Assembly: GCF_050003625.1 (NCBI RefSeq)
Contig: NC_134397.1
Coordinates: forward strand, 194,391,063-194,455,062
Direction of reading: 5' to 3'
DNA length: 64,000 nucleotides
Origin: Haematobia irritans
Lineage: Eukaryota; Arthropoda; Insecta; Diptera; Muscidae
The stretch's first letter is position 1. The number at the start of each line of letters is the position of its first letter. Below the pieces are notes generated by a model. That model was not told where the DNA came from, did not search any database, and saw nothing but the letters and a program-made list of their open reading frames with translations. Of this stretch, positions 58,485 to 64,000 are shown piece after piece. A program made the position numbers and the translations under genes.

Positions 58485-58790
58485 AGGCACGAATTATGGC
58501 ATTCCCACGATCGGCAAAGCCATCGCACGCTGTACGAAAGTGGCTCAATGGTATTTTGGTTCATTCTCGAGCAAGTTCCAAGTCAATTTGGTATTTTTTA
58601 GTATCAACCTTACTCTCCAAAATGCTCCAGGCGCAAAAGTTCAACGATTTGAGATCCAGAGATTTTAGTCGCCTTTGTGTGGTAAGAATGAAGCGAAGAA
58701 CCTTCCTCTTTTTTAGCCATTTTGTGTTGACGCGTGTTGAATGCGATGTTGCTGAATTCTATTAGAATATTCACGGAATGCGGTGAAATT
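58485..58790 (-). pseudogene. Tc1-like transposase relic, second copy
   Basis: Same family as 50440-51830: shared blocks include gtatcaaccttactctccaaa, ggcgcaaaagttcaacg and ttagaatcagtttag. Here the gene part continues into the central region (tgaatattcacgg...) without the MITE. The relics share the preceding gatatgtaatgcaacaa too. Confidence 0.65.
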
Positions 58791-59033
58791 CATACATAGA
58801 AGATGTGCATTAACGTGGGACATTTCTTTATTAATTAATCAATGAATTATTTGCAAGGGTAAGTGCTGCTTGAATTTGTTTCGTTTACAAAGCTGCTGAA
58901 AATTCACCAATATTTTACTGGATCGGCGGCACTTGAGTTCAGGTGGACGAGCGAACGTGTATTTTCAGCTGGCTTTTTCAACGATGATCTAAGTGGTGTC
59001 CCCATAAGGCCGTCCCCATTAGGTCGTCAGGAC

Positions 59034-62000
59034 CACGGTTGTCACTCGAGCCATAAATAATCTACCAACATTTGGAGAACATTTTATACACAAACTACCA
59101 AACAAAAAAATCTTAGTTTGCAAAACTTTATTTCTGTAGAAAATTTGGTCAAAATTTTATTTCTATAAAAAAATTGTACTGATTTTTTCTATAGAAAATT
59201 TTGTCAAAATTTTATTTATATAGAAAATTTGGTCAAAAATTTTGAAATTGTACAGAAAATTTTATCAACATTTTTATAAATATTCTTATTTCTATAGAAG
59301 ATTTTATCAAAATTTTATTTCTGTAGCAAAGTTTATCAAAATTTTAAATCTATAGAAAATTTTGTCAAAATTTTATTTCTATAAAATATTTTGTCAAAAT
59401 TTTATTTCTATAGAAAATGTTGTCACTATTTTATTTCTATAAACAATTTGGTCAACATTTTATTTCTTAACCCTGGACAGTCATCCTTCGTCAAAATGAC
59501 GACGCGAAATTTCATTTTCGATTTAAAATGCATTTTAGTCGATTGGGAAAGTTATACTTATTCAACAATTTATAAATTTTTTGTTTTATACTAATTAAAA
59601 ACAAATTGAATAAGAAAATAAACTCAATTTTTGTTGTTATTTTTGCTTACGATGTAAATTATAGCGTCTTGAAATAAGCCGTAGCCAAAATGACGAAGGA
59701 TGGCGTTTGTGTACAAAAAATAAGGATGACTTTCCAGGGTTAAGAAAATTTTCAAAATTTTATTCCCACAGAAAATTATCTTGCTGTAGATTATTTTGTC
59801 AAAATTTTATTTCTATAAAAAATTTTGTCAAAATTTTATTTCTATAAAAAATTTTGTCAAAATTTTATTTCTATCGAAAATTTTGTCACTATTTTATTTT
59901 TTGTTTTTGTTGACCAAATTGTTTATATATTTTTTTTCCAATACAAAATTTTGTCAAAATTTTATTCCTACAGAAAATTTTCTTGCTGTAGATTACTTTG
60001 TCAAAATTTTATTTCTATAGAAAATGTTGTCTACATTTTAATTCTATACAAAATTTGGTTTTTATTTCTATAGAAAATTTTATCGAAATTTTACTTCCAT
60101 AGAAAATTTTATCATCATTTTATTTCTATAGAGAATTTGGTCAAAATTTTATTTCTATACAAAATTGTGGCAACATTTTATTCCTATATAATATTTGATC
60201 AAAATGTCATTTCTATAGTGAACTTTGTAAAACTTTTATTTCCAAAGAAAATTTTATCAATTAGTTTTTTCTGTAGAAAATTTTGACAACATTTTATTTC
60301 TATACAAATTTTTGTCACAATTATATTTCTATAAAAAATTTTGCCAAAAATTTATTTCTAAAGAAAAGTTTCAACATTTTATTTCTATAGAAAATGTTAT
60401 CAACATTTTATAGAAAATGTTATCAACATTTTATAGAAAATGTTATCACCATTTTATAGAAAATGCTATCAAAATTTTATTTCTATAGAAAAGTTTCTAA
60501 AAATTTCATTTCTCTAGAAAATTTTGTCAAAATTTTATTTCTATAAACAATTTTGTCAAAATTTTATTTCTATAAACAATTTGGTCAAAATTTTTTTTCT
60601 GTAAAAAAATTTTGTCAAAATTTTATTCCTACAGAAAATTTTCCTGCTGTAGATTATTTTCTCAAAATTTTATTTCCATAGAAAATTTTGTCTACATTTT
60701 AGTTCTATATAAAATTTGGCCAACATTTTATTTCTATAGAAAATTTTGTGAAAATTTTATTTCTATAGAAAATTTCATCAAAATTTTATTTCTATAGAAA
60801 CTTTTGTCAAAATTTTATTTCTGTAGAAAATTTTGTCAAAATTTTATTTCTGTAGAAAATTTTGTCAAAATTTTATTTCTATAGAAAATTTATCAATATT
60901 TTATTTCTATAGAAAATTTTGTCATAATTTTATTTATATAGAAAATATTGTCAGAATTTTATTTCTATAGAAAATTTTGTCAAGATTTTAGTTCTATAGA
61001 AAATTTTGTCCACATTTTATTTCTATAGAAACTTTTGTCAAAATTTTATTTCTGTCGAAAATTTTGTTAAAATTTTATTTCTATAGAAAATTTTGTTAAA
61101 ATTTTATTTCTACAGAAAATTGTGTCAACATTTTATTTATATAGAAAATTTTGTCTACATTTTAATTCTATACAAAATTTGGTCAAAATTTTATTTCCAT
61201 AGAATTTTATCACCATTTTATTTCTATAGATTTTTTTTCAAAATTTTGTCTACATTTTAGTTCTATAGAAAATTTGGCCAACATTTTATTTCTATAGAAA
61301 ATTTCGTCAAAGTTTTATTTCTATAGAAAATTTTGTCAAAATTTTATTTCTATAGAAAATTTTGTCAAAATTTTATTTCTATAGAAAATTTTGTCAAAAT
61401 TTTATTTCTATAGAAAATTTTGTCAAAATTTTATTTCTATAGAAAATTTTGTCAAAATTTTATTTCTATAGAATTTTGTCAATATTTTATTTCTATAGAA
61501 AATTTGGTCAATATTTTATTTGTATAGGAAATTTGGTCAAAATTTTATTCCTATAGAATATTTTATCAAAATGTCATTTCTATAGAAAATTTTGTAAAAA
61601 TTTTATTTCTATAACAAATTTTGCCAATCTTTTATTTCTAAAGAAAAGTTTCAACATTTTATCTCTATAGACATTTTATAGAAAATGTTATCAAAAATTT
61701 ATTTCTATAGAAAACTTTATAAAAATTTTATTTCTCTAGAAAATTTTGTCAAAATTTTATTTCTATAAACAAAACAAAAGTTTTTCCTATAAAAAATGTT
61801 GTCAAAATTTTTTTCCTACAGAAAATTTTCTTGCTGTAGATTATTTTGTCAAAATTTTATTTCTATAGAAAATTTTGTCAAAATTTTATTTCTATGGAAA
61901 ATTTGGTCAAAATTTTATTTCTATAAAAATTTTTATCAAACTTTTATTTCCATAGAAAATTTTATCAACCTTTCATTTCTATAGAATTTTTTTTTCAAAA

Positions 62001-62550
62001 TTTTATTTTTATAGAAAATTGTGTCAAAATTTTATTTCTATAGAAAATTTGGTCAATATTTTATTTCTATAGAAAATTTGGTCAAAATTTTATTCCTAAA
62101 GAATATTTTATCAAAATTTTATTTCTATAAAAAATTTTGTAAAAATTTTTATTTCTATAGAAAATTTTGTAAAAATTTTTATTTCTGTAGAAAAATTTTT
62201 AAAAAATTTTATTCCTATAGAACATTTTGTAAAAAATTTTATTACTATAGAAAATTTTGTAAAAATTTTTATTTCTATAGAAAATTTTTCAAAATTTTAT
62301 TTCTATACAAAATTTTGTCAAAATTTTATTTCTATAGAAATTTTTATCAAAATTTTATTTCTATAGAACATTTTGTCAAAATTTTGTTTCTATAGAAAAT
62401 ATTGTCAAAATTTCAAGTCTATAGAAAATTTGTGAAGTACCTCTTAGATGGAGATGAATATTCTGCAAAATCTACCAAAGCATCAAGAATTCAACCAACC
62501 TAACAAACAGTAAAAAATCTACCATTTTGGTAGAATGCTACCTACTGTGA
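59034..62550. mobile_element. TIR element 'copy G' with minisatellite interior
   Basis: Left end CACGGTTGTCACTCGAGCC at 59034, followed by the same subterminal DNA as copy A (tttggagaacattttat, aaactaccaaacaaaa). Right end decayed (ctactgtgacaagtccg). About 105 units. A ctgctgtagatta-containing marker unit recurs at 59782, 59983, 60644 and 61831, showing higher-order duplication. A piggyBac-like MITE is inserted at 59471. Confidence 0.8.
59471..59739. mobile_element. piggyBac-like MITE, 269 bp, TTAA TSD
   Basis: Starts CCCTGGACAGTCATCCTT, ends (inverted) CCCTGGAAAGTCATCCTT. Flanked by TTAA at 59467-59470 and 59740-59743. Subterminal inverted words cgtcaaaatgacga and caaaatgacgaagg. Inserted into a minisatellite unit of copy G, which continues on both sides. 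Confidence 0.9.
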
Positions 62551-62566
62551 CAAGTCCGATATGTAA

Positions 62567-62668
62567 TACCACAGTTGTGATCTTCTCTCTTATCACTGAG
62601 TTCTGCCCTATATTATGTTTAGAGAGGGAATAATCCACAGCTACAAAACTTTTTGGTATTTGGTCGGT
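62567..62668 (-). mobile_element. decayed SINE fragment
   Basis: taccacagttgtgatcttct, cttatcactgagttctgccc and aaaactttttggtatttggt match the SINE body on the minus strand with an internal deletion. Confidence 0.65.
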
Positions 62669-62669
62669 A

Positions 62670-64000
62670 AACATTAGATTTATTCAAATTTAAATACTGG
62701 AGAGCTCTTACGATGGAGTTTTGTGGCTTACCAGACAAATATAAGGCAATTACAATATCACGATATTGTCCCCTTATTTCCATACATTACTGATTTGGAC
62801 AATATATCTCACAAAACTTGATGATTCTTTACATCATAAATTAACACCCATAATTAATTGCAATGACGGCTTGTATCTATGTTATTTTGATCAACCGTTA
62901 ACTGATTTTGTATTTAAAATCTCAATTTTTTTATCTCCCAAACTGACATAACAAAAATTTTATATATTTTTGCATTTTTAAATTGATACGAATTTTCACA
63001 ACATAGCATTTTTCTTTATTAAATTATTGTTGTTTTTTTTTTCTCAAAAACTTGTCAAAGATTTGTTGAGTATTTTTGTGAGGAATTTTTGTTTACGACA
63101 ATGACACTTTTATGCCACTTTTCCCTCAACAATTTTAGAAAAGAAAACGTCCACAAGTCTAAAAGACAATTTTTAAAAATTCTGTTTAATATCAAATTCC
63201 AGACATTAAGTTTCATAAAATACTCATTCCCATCTATACCACCTGCTTTCAATTTTAAAGCCAAAATATTTTATCCATCGTGTCACGAGGCCATAACAAA
63301 GTGCAAATGATTTACAAAACGTTTTGTGGAACATACTCACAGGAGTCGTAAATATGTATATCGAAAACATTTCCCCAAGGCTTCTTCATCTTAAGGACCG
63401 CACCTTTTTGGGTTTTCTTTCTCTCTTATTTACCTTTAATATTTCGCCAAGTCATTTTCATGTAAATTGTTGCGGTTCTTCATTTCATTGGGATCAGAAT
63501 GTTTTTGTTTCAACGTTTTCGACACTGGGATCATTTGTTTATTGACTTTTAGTCATGTTACTCCATGGTTTTCTCTTTATCGTGGGATTGTATACTCCGC
63601 GAAGAAGTAATCCCTGTTACAAATAACCTTCGAAGCTATTTGCCATCACTTGGATTATTGTCGAACATGTTGTTGTTGTTGTTGTTATTTTATTCTGTGG
63701 TACTCTTTTGTTTGTTTTGCATATCTTCAGGGAGTAATTTTCTCTTTTGTTTTAATGAGAACGTATATCACACACTCGCACACATGTGCAAATACAGACT
63801 TCAAGTAAATATAATATCTTGTCTCATAAGAAGGCATATACTCGGTTAAGTATAATAGAATGGTTACTAAGCATCAACTCTAAAACATAAAATGTTGAAA
63901 AAATGTGCACAGTGCAATAATAAAACTTTATAATGTGCTCATTTTTTGTAAAACTTTTAAATTGAGTTTTTTTTAAGAGCTATATATGATTTATTTTTGT
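62670..64000. other. unique-looking DNA
   Basis: No recognised gene. ORFs up to 94 codons (63565-63849) are hydrophobic but have no family signature or splice context. Confidence 0.4.

Noticed and set aside
63565..63849. 94-codon hydrophobic ORF near the right edge
   Set aside because: Hydrophobicity follows from T-rich DNA; no signal peptide-plus-domain organisation or family match seen.

Overview
This window is eukaryotic, AT-rich, and almost entirely transposable-element sequence. It suggests a dipteran, most likely a calyptrate or muscid fly (Stomoxys/Haematobia/Musca type). The signs are a Himar1-like mariner with its irritans-group terminal repeats, a tRNA-derived SINE, a LOA-type LINE with a DUF4780-like ORF1, and kilobases of a 31-bp minisatellite. 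I found no confident host protein-coding exon. The one host-like signal is a strong polypyrimidine-AG|GTAAGC splice motif near 30391. It fits a ratchet (zero-length-exon) site inside a very long plus-strand intron.

Layout, left: 1-1690 is a 38-bp minisatellite with a SINE and a MITE inside. 2181-3486 is an internally deleted DD41D (rosa-like) mariner interrupted by a SINE with a 16-bp target duplication. 4069-8180 is a LINE reverse-transcriptase relic split by a 3.7-kb TIR element (copy A) whose interior is the 31-bp minisatellite. 8583-9471 is a MITE with a SINE. 10600-11540 holds LINE and mariner relics. 11737-13165, 14258-15888 and 20904-22088 are copies of an element built from ~153-bp modules. 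16780-18780 is a 29-bp minisatellite.

Centre: 22371-28527 is a nested block. A 30-bp-TIR element holds a 0.9-kb element with two tRNA-like modules and a near-intact 5-kb LINE (23478-28490) with one in-frame stop in its RT. The LINE 3' tail matches the SINE 3' tail, which implies LINE-driven SINE mobilisation; a 66-bp dead-on-arrival copy of that tail with a 13-bp TSD sits at 29151. 30810-33040 is a minisatellite. 33050-37618 is a jockey-like LINE relic holding the Himar1-like mariner (33932-35178) and a hAT-like element (35321-37604), which itself contains the minisatellite in reverse orientation.

Right: 40601-44185 is minisatellite-bearing TIR element copy C with an 8-bp TSD. 45226-46215 is a 3'-truncated DD37E transposon. 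46491-47789 and 59471-59739 are piggyBac-like non-autonomous elements with TTAA duplications. 48090-50380 is a diverged 153-bp-module element with a MITE and a SINE inside. 50440-51830 and 58485-58790 are relics of one Tc1-like family. 53095-56550 and 59034-62550 are further minisatellite arrays with higher-order structure. The remaining unique-looking DNA (19263-20900, 29530-30800, 38190-40600, 44186-45224, 52156-53060, 56937-58380, 62670-64000) shows no recognised gene and is probably intronic or intergenic.

The genes do not form a pathway. The window is best read as a history of nested insertions. The LINE supplies the retrotransposition machinery and the SINE appears to borrow it; the mariner, hAT and piggyBac remnants are passengers that no longer encode working enzymes.
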